Of a stretch of DNA of 15,032 nt, positions 1 through 8,139 are shown in pieces. How positions within the stretch are numbered: position 1 is the stretch's first letter; the number at the start of each line of letters is the position of its first letter. This DNA is from Clostridium sp. CAG:1013 (lineage in GTDB: Bacteria; Bacillota; Clostridia; Oscillospirales; Acutalibacteraceae). The stretch lies in assembly GCA_000432995.1 (NCBI GenBank), contig HF972608.1, forward strand, positions 13,540 to 28,571, written 5' to 3'. Under the pieces are notes generated by a model. It searched no databases and was not told where the DNA came from. It worked only from the letters and a program-made list of their open reading frames with translations. The translations under genes and the position numbers were made by a program.

Positions 1-1165
1 CGCCCGGCAATTTGCCGAACGGTTCGGGCTTCGCTTTGCTGTTTTCCGGGAAGATGTGGCCGCCTTGGCCCGCCGGGAAGGATTAGGGCTGGAAGAATGC
101 GGCCGAAAGGTGCGTTACGACTTTTTCCAGTCTCTGACACCGGGGGAGAATGACCGGATCCTCACCGCTCACAACGCCAACGATAACGCCGAAACGGTGC
201 TGCTTCACCTATGCCGGGGGGCGTCTTTGCCGGGGCTGCTGGGGATCCCTTACTGCCGGGGGAAAATCCTGCGGCCGTTTTTGAAGGTGTCCCGAAAGGA
301 GATCGAGGAGTACTGCCGAGAACAGGGGCTTTCCTACGTGACGGACAGCACCAACCTGTCCCGAGAGTACGCCAGAAACAGGGTTCGTCTGGAAGCCATG
401 CCTGCCCTGGAGGAAGTGAACCCTGGATTCCTGGAGGCTGTGTCCCGCATGGTGGAGACACTTTCCCAGGACCAGGCCTTTCTGGAAAGGGAGGCGCGGG
501 CTCTGCTGGAGCGGTGCCGAGTGTCTTGGGGTCTGGATGGGCGGCGGCTCCGGAAAGCACCACCTGCTTTGAAAAGCAGGGTGTTGTTGGCTTTTTGGGA
601 AGAGCGGGGAGGACCTGCTCTGGAAAAGAAGCACTTGGACGCCTTGTTCCGCTGTTTGGAACGGGACGGCGAAGCGGACTTACCCGGCGGCGTACGAGCT
701 CGGATGTCACAAGGGGTGCTGTCCTTGGAGGAACCGGGCGGACAGGAAGGCTTTTCCAGGGACGTATCCCTGGGATGTACTCCTCTCCCATGCGGGAAGG
801 AGCTGTTTTTGGAGGTAAAAAGCCTCTCAGAGGGGCTAGATAAGCCAAAAATTCATAATTTGTTGTTTAAAAACGCTTTGGACTATGATATAATTACAGG
901 CAATTTAAGGGCCCGCTCTCGGCTGTCGGGTGACCGTTTTTCCCCGGCGGGGCGGCGGGTGTCTAAAAGTCTGAAACAGTTGTTTCAGGAAAATAAGGTC
1001 CCACTTTCCCAGAGAAACCGGACCGTACTGCTGGAAGCGGACGGGCGTCTGGTGTTTTGCGAGGGAGTGGGCCCAGCTGAGGGCTTCCAGGTGACGGACC
1101 GCACGAAGCGGGCGTTGCTGGTGGAGGTCCGCGAGGGAAACATGCTTGAGAAATTGCGGGAATAA
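1..1165 (+). CDS. tilS: tRNA(Ile)-lysidine synthetase, 5'-truncated by the window edge
   Basis: TilS attaches lysine to C34 of the CAU-anticodon tRNA-Ile using ATP, changing its decoding from AUG to AUA and its charging from Met to Ile; it is an essential cytoplasmic enzyme. The reading frame is open from base 2, so 387 C-terminal residues are visible, and the N-terminal PP-loop ATP-binding motif (SGGxDS) lies before the window. Seen here are the clostridial form of the conserved motif, AHNANDNAETVLLHLCRG, then ILRPFL, then the NxxREYARNRVR stretch that contacts tRNA. A C-terminal TilS domain follows with RARSRLSGDRF, SKSLKQLFQENKVP and RNRTVLL. The GTG at 56 is an internal codon, not the start, because conserved family sequence continues upstream of it. 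The TAA stop is 14 bases before hpt, so the two genes are probably cotranscribed. Confidence 0.95.
   Translation, partial: ARQFAERFGLRFAVFREDVAALARREGLGLEECGRKVRYDFFQSLTPGENDRILTAHNANDNAETVLLHLCRGASLPGLLGIPYCRGKILRPFLKVSRKEIEEYCREQGLSYVTDSTNLSREYARNRVRLEAMPALEEVNPGFLEAVSRMVETLSQDQAFLEREARALLERCRVSWGLDGRRLRKAPPALKSRVLLAFWEERGGPALEKKHLDALFRCLERDGEADLPGGVRARMSQGVLSLEEPGGQEGFSRDVSLGCTPLPCGKELFLEVKSLSEGLDKPKIHNLLFKNALDYDIITGNLRARSRLSGDRFSPAGRRVSKSLKQLFQENKVPLSQRNRTVLLEADGRLVFCEGVGPAEGFQVTDRTKRALLVEVREGNMLEKLRE
866..894 (+). promoter_or_regulatory. Possible internal promoter within tilS
   Basis: A -35-like TTTAAA (866-871) lies 17 bases before TATAAT (889-894), which is preceded by the extended -10 dinucleotide TG with one base between. 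It sits in an AT-rich dip in otherwise GC-rich coding sequence, about 285 bases upstream of hpt, and points toward hpt-ftsH. The hexamers and spacing are seen directly; activity is inferred. The stretch also encodes a conserved part of TilS (ALDYDIITGNL), so the match could be a coding accident. Confidence 0.35.
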
Positions 1166-1179
1166 GGGAGAAATGGAAT

Positions 1180-1734
1180 ATGGCAATGGAACTGGACATG
1201 CGGAAGGACATTGAAAGCGTATTGTTTACCGAGGAACAGATCCAGGAGATCGTCCAGCGGGTCGGCGGGGAGATCTCCCGGGATTACGCGGGGAAAAACC
1301 TGCTTCTGGTCAGTGTGCTGAAGGGCTCTGTGGTGTTTATGGCCGACTTGATGCGGGCTGTCACCATCCCTGCCCGGATCGATTTTATGGCCACCTCCAG
1401 CTATGGCTCCGGTGCCAAGACCTCCGGCGTGGTGAAGATCGTCAAGGACCTGGATCTGGAACTTGCCGGATATGACATCGTCATCGTGGAGGACATTCTG
1501 GACAGCGGCAAGACTCTGAGCTACCTGATGGAGCTGCTCCAGTCTCGGGGACCCAAGAGCATCCGCATCTGCACTTTGTTCGACAAGCCCGAACGCCGCG
1601 AGGTGGAGGTTTTCCCCACTTACGTGGGTGCCCAGATCCCCGATGCCTTCATCGTGGGCTATGGTCTGGATTTCGACGAAAAATACCGCAACCTGCCCTT
1701 TGTGGGAGTGTTAAAACCTTCCGTCTATGAATAA
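1180..1734 (+). CDS. hpt: Hypoxanthine phosphoribosyltransferase
   Basis: This enzyme joins hypoxanthine (and usually guanine) to PRPP to make IMP or GMP in purine salvage, in the cytoplasm. The 184 residues match the usual bacterial HPRT length. The PRPP-binding motif is VIVEDILDSGKTL, at about residues 101-113, with the two acidic residues E104 and D105. The pyrophosphate-binding LKG loop is at 47-49 (K48), the flexible-loop region is MATSSYGSG, and the purine-pocket segment DAFIVGYGLDFDEKYRNLPFVG is near the C-terminus. I chose ATG 1180 because AAGGGAG (1164-1170) lies nine bases upstream; ATGs at 1186 and 1198 are possible but worse spaced. The gene lies between tilS and ftsH, an order common in Firmicutes. 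Fused tilS-hpt genes are known elsewhere, but here the two are separate frames. Confidence 0.96.
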   Translation: MAMELDMRKDIESVLFTEEQIQEIVQRVGGEISRDYAGKNLLLVSVLKGSVVFMADLMRAVTIPARIDFMATSSYGSGAKTSGVVKIVKDLDLELAGYDIVIVEDILDSGKTLSYLMELLQSRGPKSIRICTLFDKPERREVEVFPTYVGAQIPDAFIVGYGLDFDEKYRNLPFVGVLKPSVYE

Positions 1735-1786
1735 AGGGCCAAGAAAGCGGATAGAGTTTTACTGAAAGATATAGGAGGACAAATTC

Positions 1787-3727
1787 TTGGACAGCAATCA
1801 GAAAAAGATTCGAAACCTGCTGCTGTATATCGGGATCCCGGTGGTGGTGCTCTTCATCATCATCTTCCTGTTCAGCAACAGGACACCTCGGACAGCGACC
1901 TACAAGTATTCCGATATCATCAACTTCTTCGAAAGTCAGGAAGTGACGGAATACAAGCTGAATCTGGGCACCGGGGAAATGGCCATCAAGCTGGAGAACG
2001 GCGATGCAGTTAGCTACGTGCTGCCCAGTGTGGATCTGTTCTACATGGACGTGAAGGACGACATCGAGGCGTATAACAAGGTCCATGAGACCAAAATGGT
2101 CCAGGACATCATCCGTCCTGTAGAGACCAGCTGGTTTATCAGCCTGTTGCCCACGCTGATCCTGTTTGTGGGGCTGATCGTGTTCTGGATGTTCATGATG
2201 CGAAGGCTTGGCAGCAGCATGGGCGGCGACAAGCAGATGAACTTCGGCAAGGCCAAGATCAAGCAGATGAGCGACGAGAAGCGCAAGACCACTTTCGCCG
2301 ATGTGGCCGGCGCCGATGAGGAAAAGGAAGAGCTGCGAGAGATCGTAGAGTTCCTGAAGAACCCCAATAAGTACAACACCCTGGGCGCTCGTATTCCCAA
2401 GGGCGTGCTGCTGGTGGGCCCTCCCGGTACTGGTAAGACATTGCTGGCCCGGGCTGTGGCTGGCGAGGCAGGCGTGCCTTTCTTCTCTATTTCCGGTTCT
2501 GACTTTGTGGAAATGTTCGTGGGCGTGGGCGCTTCCCGTGTCCGTGACCTGTTCGACAAAGCGAAAAAGAACCATCCCTGCATCATCTTCATCGACGAGA
2601 TCGACGCTGTGGGCCGGCAGAGAGGCGCTGGCTTGGGCGGCGGCCACGACGAACGTGAGCAGACCTTGAACCAGTTGCTGGTGGAGATGGACGGCTTTGG
2701 CGCCAACGAAGGTGTCATCATGATCGCCGCCACCAACCGCCCTGACATTCTGGACCCCGCCTTGATGCGTCCCGGCCGGTTTGACCGCCAGGTGATGGTG
2801 GGCTATCCCGATATCAAGGGCCGTGAGGAGATCCTGCGGGTTCACGCTAAGGGCAAGCCTTTGGCTCCCGATGTGGTGCTCTCTACCATCGCCAAGTCCA
2901 CCGCTGGCTTTACCGGCGCGGACCTGGAGAACCTTTTGAACGAAGCCGCCCTCCTGGCAGCCCGGAAGAACCATCGGGCTATCACTATGGAGGAGATCGA
3001 AGAGGCCACCATCAAGGTGGTGGTGGGCACGGAGAAGAAGAGCCGTGTCATGAGCGAGAAGGAAAAGAAGCTCACCGCTTACCATGAGGCGGGTCACGCT
3101 ATCGCCACTTACTACTGCAAGACCCAGGATCCTGTCCACCAGATTTCCATCATTCCTCGTGGCATGGCAGGAGGCTATACCATGCATCTGCCCACGGAGG
3201 ACCGGACTTACCGCAGCCGTGAGGAAATGCGGGAAGAATTGGTGGTGCTGCTGGGCGGCCGCGTGGCGGAAGCTCTGGTGCTGGATGACATTTCCACCGG
3301 TGCCTCCAACGATATCGAGCGGGCTACCAAGATCGCCCGTGCCATGGTGACCAAGTACGGCATGAGCGATAAGCTGGGCCCCATCACTTACGGCACCGAC
3401 GACAGCAACCCCTTCCTGGGCAAGGAAATGGGCCACATCAGCAACTACTCGGAGCAGACCGCTTCCGAGATCGACGAAGAGATCCAGAGCATCATCTCCA
3501 CCGCTTACGAAAAGACGGAGAAGATCTTGAAGGATCATATGGATGAGCTCCACCGGCTGGCCGGGGTGCTCTATGAGAAGGAAAAAGTGGACGGCGTGGA
3601 GTTCCAGCAGGTGATGGACGGCAATCTGCTTCCCAGCGGATCCATCCCCACCATGCCTCAGGACGCTCAGCCTCAAGAGGCTCTGCCTCAGGCGGAGGAC
3701 GACGCTGCTCCCGGAGACGAAGTCTGA
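1787..3727 (+). CDS. ftsH: ATP-dependent zinc metalloprotease FtsH
   Basis: FtsH is a membrane-anchored hexameric AAA+ protease that unfolds and degrades misassembled membrane proteins and short-lived regulators. The 646 residues show the full architecture: transmembrane helix 1 (about 11-29), an extracytoplasmic domain (about 30-114), and helix 2 (about 116-138). The AAA+ module has Walker A GPPGTGKT (211-218, K217) and Walker B FIDEID (268-273), followed by the arginine-bearing MRPGRFDR segment. The peptidase has the zinc motif HEAGH (433-437), and D509 in TGASNDIERAT is the third zinc ligand. The start is TTG 1787, eight bases after AGGAGG (1773-1778); no in-frame ATG is near, and TTG gives the full helix 1. 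The C-terminus is a Pro/Gln/acidic tail, probably disordered. The gene is 52 bases after hpt, with a hairpin downstream. Confidence 0.98.
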   Translation: MDSNQKKIRNLLLYIGIPVVVLFIIIFLFSNRTPRTATYKYSDIINFFESQEVTEYKLNLGTGEMAIKLENGDAVSYVLPSVDLFYMDVKDDIEAYNKVHETKMVQDIIRPVETSWFISLLPTLILFVGLIVFWMFMMRRLGSSMGGDKQMNFGKAKIKQMSDEKRKTTFADVAGADEEKEELREIVEFLKNPNKYNTLGARIPKGVLLVGPPGTGKTLLARAVAGEAGVPFFSISGSDFVEMFVGVGASRVRDLFDKAKKNHPCIIFIDEIDAVGRQRGAGLGGGHDEREQTLNQLLVEMDGFGANEGVIMIAATNRPDILDPALMRPGRFDRQVMVGYPDIKGREEILRVHAKGKPLAPDVVLSTIAKSTAGFTGADLENLLNEAALLAARKNHRAITMEEIEEATIKVVVGTEKKSRVMSEKEKKLTAYHEAGHAIATYYCKTQDPVHQISIIPRGMAGGYTMHLPTEDRTYRSREEMREELVVLLGGRVAEALVLDDISTGASNDIERATKIARAMVTKYGMSDKLGPITYGTDDSNPFLGKEMGHISNYSEQTASEIDEEIQSIISTAYEKTEKILKDHMDELHRLAGVLYEKEKVDGVEFQQVMDGNLLPSGSIPTMPQDAQPQEALPQAEDDAAPGDEV

Positions 3728-3741
3728 TTTTTAAGAATATG

Positions 3742-3773
3742 GCAACCAAGGGAATGGTCACATTCCCTTTCTT
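3742..3773 (+). terminator. Probable intrinsic terminator after ftsH
   Basis: A perfect 9-bp stem, AAGGGAATG (3748-3756) with CATTCCCTT (3761-3769), closes a 4-base loop. Outer bases GCAA (3742-3745) can pair with TTGC (3773-3776) across a small internal loop. Only a broken T-rich tract follows (TTTCTT, then GTTTAT), so termination may be incomplete. It sits 20 bases after the ftsH stop in the only gap before the topoisomerase genes. Confidence 0.55.
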
Positions 3774-3785
3774 GCTGTTTATAAG
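3757..3785 (+). promoter_or_regulatory. Possible promoter for the topoisomerase operon
   Basis: GTCACA (3757-3762, four of six matches to TTGACA) is 17 bases from TATAAG (3780-3785, five of six matches to TATAAT), about 42 bases before the parE-like start. The -35 element would overlap the loop of the ftsH terminator hairpin. It is the best candidate in the gap but is weak; read-through from ftsH is an alternative. Confidence 0.3.
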
Positions 3786-3826
3786 CATGTAAAGCGATTG
3801 GGCTTGACGGGTATACAGGAGGAACT

Positions 3827-5809
3827 ATGGCAAAAAAACAGACCTATGGCAACGACAGTATCACCAGTCTGAAAGGTGCGGACCGTGTGCGTCTGCGCCC
3901 TGGGGTGATCTTTGGCTCCGATGGCATTGACGGCTGCCAGCACTCCATTTTCGAGATCCTGTCCAACTCCATCGACGAGGCCCGGCAGGGGTATGGCAAG
4001 GAGATCACGATTACACGGTTTTTGGACCATTCCGTCCAGGTGGAGGACCACGGCCGGGGCATCCCGGTGGACTACAACACCAAAGAGGAACGGTACAACT
4101 GGGAGCTGGTGTTCTGCGAGATGTACGCCGGCGGCAAATACAACAACACCTCCGGGGAGAACTATGAGTACTCTCTGGGTTTGAACGGTTTGGGCCTGTG
4201 CGCCACCCAGTACGCCGCGGAGTATATGGACGTGGATATCCGCCGGGATGGGTTTCGGTATACCCTCCATTTTGAGCGGGGAGAAAACGTAGGCGGCCTG
4301 CACAAGGAGAACTATTCCAAAAAGGACACCGGTTCGCTCATCAAGTGGAAGCCGGACCTGCAAGTGTTCACGGATATCGACGTGGCGCTGGACTACTACC
4401 TGGATATCTTAAAACGCCAGGCGGTGGTCAACGCTGGTGTCACCTTCCACCTGAAAAACGAAGTGTCTCCCGGCAAATTTGAGACCACCGACTTCTGCTA
4501 TGAGAACGGCATTTTGGACCACGCCAAGGAGCTGGCGGGGGAGGACGCACTTACCCCAGTGCAGTTTTGGCAGAGCGAGAAAAAGGTGAAAGACCGGGAA
4601 GATATGGCCCTGTACAACGTGAAGATCAACGTGGCGGCAGCCTTCTCCAACCGGGTACACATGACGGAATACTACCACAACTCCAGCTGGCTGGAGCACG
4701 GCGGTGCTCCCGACAAGGCAGTGCGCAACGCCTTCGTGTATCAGATCGACGCCTACTTGAAGCAGAACGGCAAGTACAATAAGAACGAGAGCAAGATCAC
4801 CTTCCAGGACGTGGAGGACTGTCTGGTGATCGTCATCTCCTCCTTCTCCACCCAGACTTCCTACGAGAACCAGACCAAGAAGGCTATCACCAACAAAGGT
4901 ATCCAGGAGGCCATGGTGGAGATGCTCCGCCACAACCTGGAAGTCTACTTCATCGAGAACCCCTTGGATGCTGAGAAGATCGGCAACCAGGTGCTGGTGA
5001 ACAAGCGCAGCCGTGAGGACGCGGAAAAGACCCGCCTGAACCTGAAAGGCAAGCTCACCGCCAAGATGGACATTACCGGACGTGTGGCTAAATTCGTGGA
5101 CTGCCGTTCCAAGGACGTGTCGGAGCGGGAGATCTTCATCGTGGAGGGCGACTCGGCTCTGGGTTCGGTCAAGCAGGCCCGAGACCCCAACTACCAGGCG
5201 GTGATGCCCATCCGAGGCAAGATCCTCAACTGCCTGAAGGCGGACTACGACAAGATTTTTAAAAGCGAAATCATTACCGACCTGATCAAGGTGCTGGGCT
5301 GCGGCGTGCAGGTGAAGAGCAAGGCCAACAAGTCTATTGGCGCCTTCGATATTAACGCCCTGCGGTGGAGCAAGATCATCCTGTGCACCGATGCTGACGT
5401 GGACGGGTTCCATATCCGCACCATGCTGCTAACTATGCTCTACCGGCTGACCCCGGACCTGATCGAGCAGAACAAGGTGTTCATTGCGGAGTCCCCTCTG
5501 TATGAGATCACCTCCAAAGACAAGACTTATTTCGCCTACAACGAGCGGGAGAAGGAACAGTTCCTCCAGGAGCTGGAGGGGCAGAAGTTTACCATCCAGC
5601 GCAGCAAGGGTTTGGGTGAGAACGACCCGGATATGATGAACCTGACCACCATGAACCCCAAGACCCGCCGTCTGATCCAGGTGAAGCCTGGGGACGTGGA
5701 GCAGGCCGCGGAAATGTTTGACGTGCTGCTGGGGGACAACCTGACCGGCCGGAAGGACTACATCGCCCAGCACGGCAGCGAATACTTGGACGACCTGGAC
5801 GTGTCCTGA
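3827..5809 (+). CDS. parE: Type IIA DNA topoisomerase subunit B (ParE/GyrB-like, divergent)
   Basis: This is the ATPase and TOPRIM subunit of a type IIA topoisomerase, which passes one DNA duplex through a double-strand break made by its partner. The order of the 660 residues is: GHKL ATPase with NSIDEA (47-52, E51 the likely catalytic base), VEDHGRGIP, and glycine loop GLNGLG (118-123); transducer with QTK loop (349-351); TOPRIM with EGDSALGS (440-447) and the metal-binding TDADVDG (D522, D524, D526); then the GyrB/ParE C-terminal SKGLGENDPDMMNLTTMNP. Several signatures depart from classical gyrase: RVRLRPGVIFGS replaces VRKRPGMYIGS, and EGDSALGS replaces EGDSAGGS. It therefore looks like the second, clostridial topoisomerase rather than the main gyrase, and the symbol is tentative. 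AGGAGG (3817-3822) lies four bases before ATG. The partner subunit A starts 22 bases after the stop. Confidence 0.9.
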   Translation: MAKKQTYGNDSITSLKGADRVRLRPGVIFGSDGIDGCQHSIFEILSNSIDEARQGYGKEITITRFLDHSVQVEDHGRGIPVDYNTKEERYNWELVFCEMYAGGKYNNTSGENYEYSLGLNGLGLCATQYAAEYMDVDIRRDGFRYTLHFERGENVGGLHKENYSKKDTGSLIKWKPDLQVFTDIDVALDYYLDILKRQAVVNAGVTFHLKNEVSPGKFETTDFCYENGILDHAKELAGEDALTPVQFWQSEKKVKDREDMALYNVKINVAAAFSNRVHMTEYYHNSSWLEHGGAPDKAVRNAFVYQIDAYLKQNGKYNKNESKITFQDVEDCLVIVISSFSTQTSYENQTKKAITNKGIQEAMVEMLRHNLEVYFIENPLDAEKIGNQVLVNKRSREDAEKTRLNLKGKLTAKMDITGRVAKFVDCRSKDVSEREIFIVEGDSALGSVKQARDPNYQAVMPIRGKILNCLKADYDKIFKSEIITDLIKVLGCGVQVKSKANKSIGAFDINALRWSKIILCTDADVDGFHIRTMLLTMLYRLTPDLIEQNKVFIAESPLYEITSKDKTYFAYNEREKEQFLQELEGQKFTIQRSKGLGENDPDMMNLTTMNPKTRRLIQVKPGDVEQAAEMFDVLLGDNLTGRKDYIAQHGSEYLDDLDVS

Positions 5810-5831
5810 GAGAAGGAGGAAAACACAGAGT

Positions 5832-8066
5832 ATGGCAAAAAAACGACAGCAGCCCTCCCGGGGCGGATCCTCCAAAATGCAGGGCTTTATCGCCGGAGCG
5901 GGGGAGATCGTCCAGCAGGACATCAGCGATACCCTGCGGCAGAATTTCATGCCCTACGCCATGAGCGTCATCATGTCCCGGGCCATCCCGGAGATCGACG
6001 GCTTCAAGCCTTCCCACCGAAAGCTGCTTTACACCATGTACAAGATGGGCCTTTTGGGTTCCGCCAGGACCAAGAGCGCCAACATCGTGGGCCAGACCAT
6101 GAAGCTGAACCCCCACGGCGACGCCGCCATCTACGACACTATGGTGCGGCTCTCCCGAGGGTATGAGGCGCTTTTACATCCCTATGTGGACTCTAAGGGC
6201 AACTTCGGCAAATTCTATTCCCGGGACATGGCCTGGGCCGCCTCCCGATACACGGAGGCTCGGCTGGACCCCATCTGCAAGGAGCTGTTCCAGGACATTG
6301 ACAAGGACACCGTGGACTTTGTGGACAACTACGACAGCACCATGAAGGAACCCACCCTGCTGCCCGCCACTTTCCCCAGCGTGTTAGTTAACGCCAATAC
6401 GGGCATCGCCGTAGGCATGGCCAGCAATATCTGTCCCTTCAACTTGGCGGAGGTGTGCCGCACCACCATCGCCCTGATCCGAGATCCGGAGGCGGACCTG
6501 TTCCAGACCATGCAGGCCCCCGATTTCCCCGGCGGCGGGCAGATCCTGTTTGACCGTGACCAGATGGGAAGCATCTACCAGACAGGCCGAGGCAGTTTCC
6601 GGGTGCGTTGCCGCTATTCCTACGACAAGAGCGCCAACTGCATCGACGTGACCCAGATTCCGCCTACCACCACCATCGAGGTGATCGTGGAGCGGGTCAT
6701 CGACCTGGTGAAGCAGGGGAAGATCAAGGAGATCGCTGACATCCGAGACGAGACCGGCTTGGACGGCTTGAAGATCACCATCGACTTGAAGCGGGGCACT
6801 GATCCCGACAAGCTGATGCAGAAACTCTATAAGCTCACCACTTTGGAAGACAGCTTTGCCTGCAACTTCAACGTGCTCATCGGGGGAACACCCCGTGTGC
6901 TGGGAGTGCGGGAGCTTTTGGAGGAGTGGACGGCGTTCCGGGTGGAATGCGTCCGCCGCCGCACCTATTTCGACCTGCAAAAGAAAAAAGAAAAGCTCCA
7001 CCTGCTGCAAGGCTTGCAGGTGATCCTGCTGGATATCGACAAGGCCATCCGCATCGTCCGGGAGACGGAGGAGGAAGCCGAGGTGGTGCCCAACCTGATG
7101 ATCGGCTTCGGCATCGACCAGACCCAGGCTGAGTACGTGGCGGAGATCAAGCTGCGCCACTTGAACCGAGAGTATATCTTAAAGCGCACCCAGGAGATCG
7201 AGGAGCTGGAAAAAGCCATTGCGGAATTGGAGAGCATCCTCAGTTCCAAGGCCAAGGTAAAGACCATCATCGTCAAGGAGCTGGAAGAGGTGGCCCAGAA
7301 ATACGGCCAGCCCCGCCGGTCCATGATCCTCTACGCCGATGAGGTGGAAGAGGTGGAGATCACCGAGGAGGTGCCGGAGTATCCGGTGAACCTGTTCTTC
7401 ACCAAGGAGGGCTACTTCAAGAAGATCACTCCTCAGTCCCTGCGGATGAGCGGAGAGCAGAAGCTGAAGGAAGGGGACGAGATCGCCCAGCAGATGGAGG
7501 AGCAAAACAGCGCCGAGCTGCTGTTCTTCTCCGACAAATGCCAGGTCTACAAGATGAAGGCCAGCGATTTTGCCGACACCAAGGCCAGCGTCCTTGGTGA
7601 GTATATCCCCGCCAAAGCCCAGATGGACGAAAACGAGCGGGCGGTATACATGGCCGTCACCCATGAGTACGACGGGTATATGCTGTTCTTCTTCGAAAAC
7701 GGCAAGGTGGCCAAGGTGGACATGAGCGCCTACCAGACAAAGCAGAACCGGAAAAAGCTGCTGAACGCTTACAGCGACAAGTCGCCCTTGGCGGCTGCGT
7801 TGTACGTGAAGGAGGACCAGGAAGTGCTTCTGACTGCTTCCTCCGGTCGGATGCTGCTGTTCCACACGGGACTCATTCAGCCCAAGACCACCAAAAACAC
7901 CCAGGGCGTCCAGGCCATGAACCTGAAAAAAGGTCAGCGACTCATGAGCGTCCGGCTGTATGAGGAAGGGATGCTGAAAAATCCCAACCGCTATAAAAAG
8001 AACCTTCCTGCTCTGGGCGCGCTGCCCGACGGGGAGGAAAATACCGGAGAGCAGCTGAAGCTGTGA
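5832..8066 (+). CDS. parC: Type IIA DNA topoisomerase subunit A (ParC/GyrA-like, divergent)
   Basis: This is the breakage-reunion subunit that pairs with the product of the gene just upstream. Its 744 residues hold the winged-helix domain with KPSHRKLLYTM, the resistance-determining helix NPHGDAAIYD (93-102) and the catalytic tyrosine Y140 in SRYTEARL. The tower region includes NANTGIAVGMA. A coiled-coil stretch (about 380-505) is followed by a C-terminal domain of beta-blade repeats (about 510-744), such as NLFFTKEGYFKKIT and YMLFFFENGKVAKVD. I see no GyrA box (QRRGGKG), the element gyrase needs for DNA wrapping, so a topoisomerase IV-like decatenating or relaxing role is inferred. Alanine 98 stands where E. 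coli GyrA has Ser83. AAGGAGGA (5813-5820) precedes the ATG, and a strong terminator follows the stop. The symbol is tentative. Confidence 0.9.
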   Translation: MAKKRQQPSRGGSSKMQGFIAGAGEIVQQDISDTLRQNFMPYAMSVIMSRAIPEIDGFKPSHRKLLYTMYKMGLLGSARTKSANIVGQTMKLNPHGDAAIYDTMVRLSRGYEALLHPYVDSKGNFGKFYSRDMAWAASRYTEARLDPICKELFQDIDKDTVDFVDNYDSTMKEPTLLPATFPSVLVNANTGIAVGMASNICPFNLAEVCRTTIALIRDPEADLFQTMQAPDFPGGGQILFDRDQMGSIYQTGRGSFRVRCRYSYDKSANCIDVTQIPPTTTIEVIVERVIDLVKQGKIKEIADIRDETGLDGLKITIDLKRGTDPDKLMQKLYKLTTLEDSFACNFNVLIGGTPRVLGVRELLEEWTAFRVECVRRRTYFDLQKKKEKLHLLQGLQVILLDIDKAIRIVRETEEEAEVVPNLMIGFGIDQTQAEYVAEIKLRHLNREYILKRTQEIEELEKAIAELESILSSKAKVKTIIVKELEEVAQKYGQPRRSMILYADEVEEVEITEEVPEYPVNLFFTKEGYFKKITPQSLRMSGEQKLKEGDEIAQQMEEQNSAELLFFSDKCQVYKMKASDFADTKASVLGEYIPAKAQMDENERAVYMAVTHEYDGYMLFFFENGKVAKVDMSAYQTKQNRKKLLNAYSDKSPLAAALYVKEDQEVLLTASSGRMLLFHTGLIQPKTTKNTQGVQAMNLKKGQRLMSVRLYEEGMLKNPNRYKKNLPALGALPDGEENTGEQLKL

Positions 8067-8080
8067 TCCCCAGCATTTTT

Positions 8081-8117
8081 GGGACATGCCGCCATTTTTT
8101 GCGGTGTGTCCCTTTTT
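8081..8117 (+). terminator. Strong intrinsic terminator after the topoisomerase operon
   Basis: GGGACATGCCGC (8081-8092) pairs with GCGGTGTGTCCC (8101-8112) over 12 positions, two of them G-U wobbles, around an 8-base T-rich loop, and is followed at once by TTTTT (8113-8117). It starts 15 bases after the parC-like stop codon. Stem, loop and T-tract all fit a classical rho-independent terminator. Confidence 0.92.
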
Positions 8118-8139
8118 ATGTCAAAAAATTAAAAGAAGA

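Noticed and set aside
56..58. GTG as the start of tilS
   Set aside because: The frame stays open to base 2 and encodes family-like sequence upstream; the real start with the PP-loop is outside the window.
1649..3676. Open frame of 675 codons on the - strand opposite ftsH
   Set aside because: Its product is rich in His, Leu and Val with no recognisable motif, and it mirrors the GC-biased codons of a certain ftsH. It is a shadow frame.
3804..3809. TTGACG as a -35 box before the topoisomerase B gene
   Set aside because: A -10 at normal spacing would fall inside the coding sequence after the ATG, so it cannot drive this start.
4409..5413. Open frame of 334 codons on the - strand opposite the topoisomerase B gene
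   Set aside because: Low-complexity His/Leu/Val composition antisense to a conserved gene; no motif supports it.
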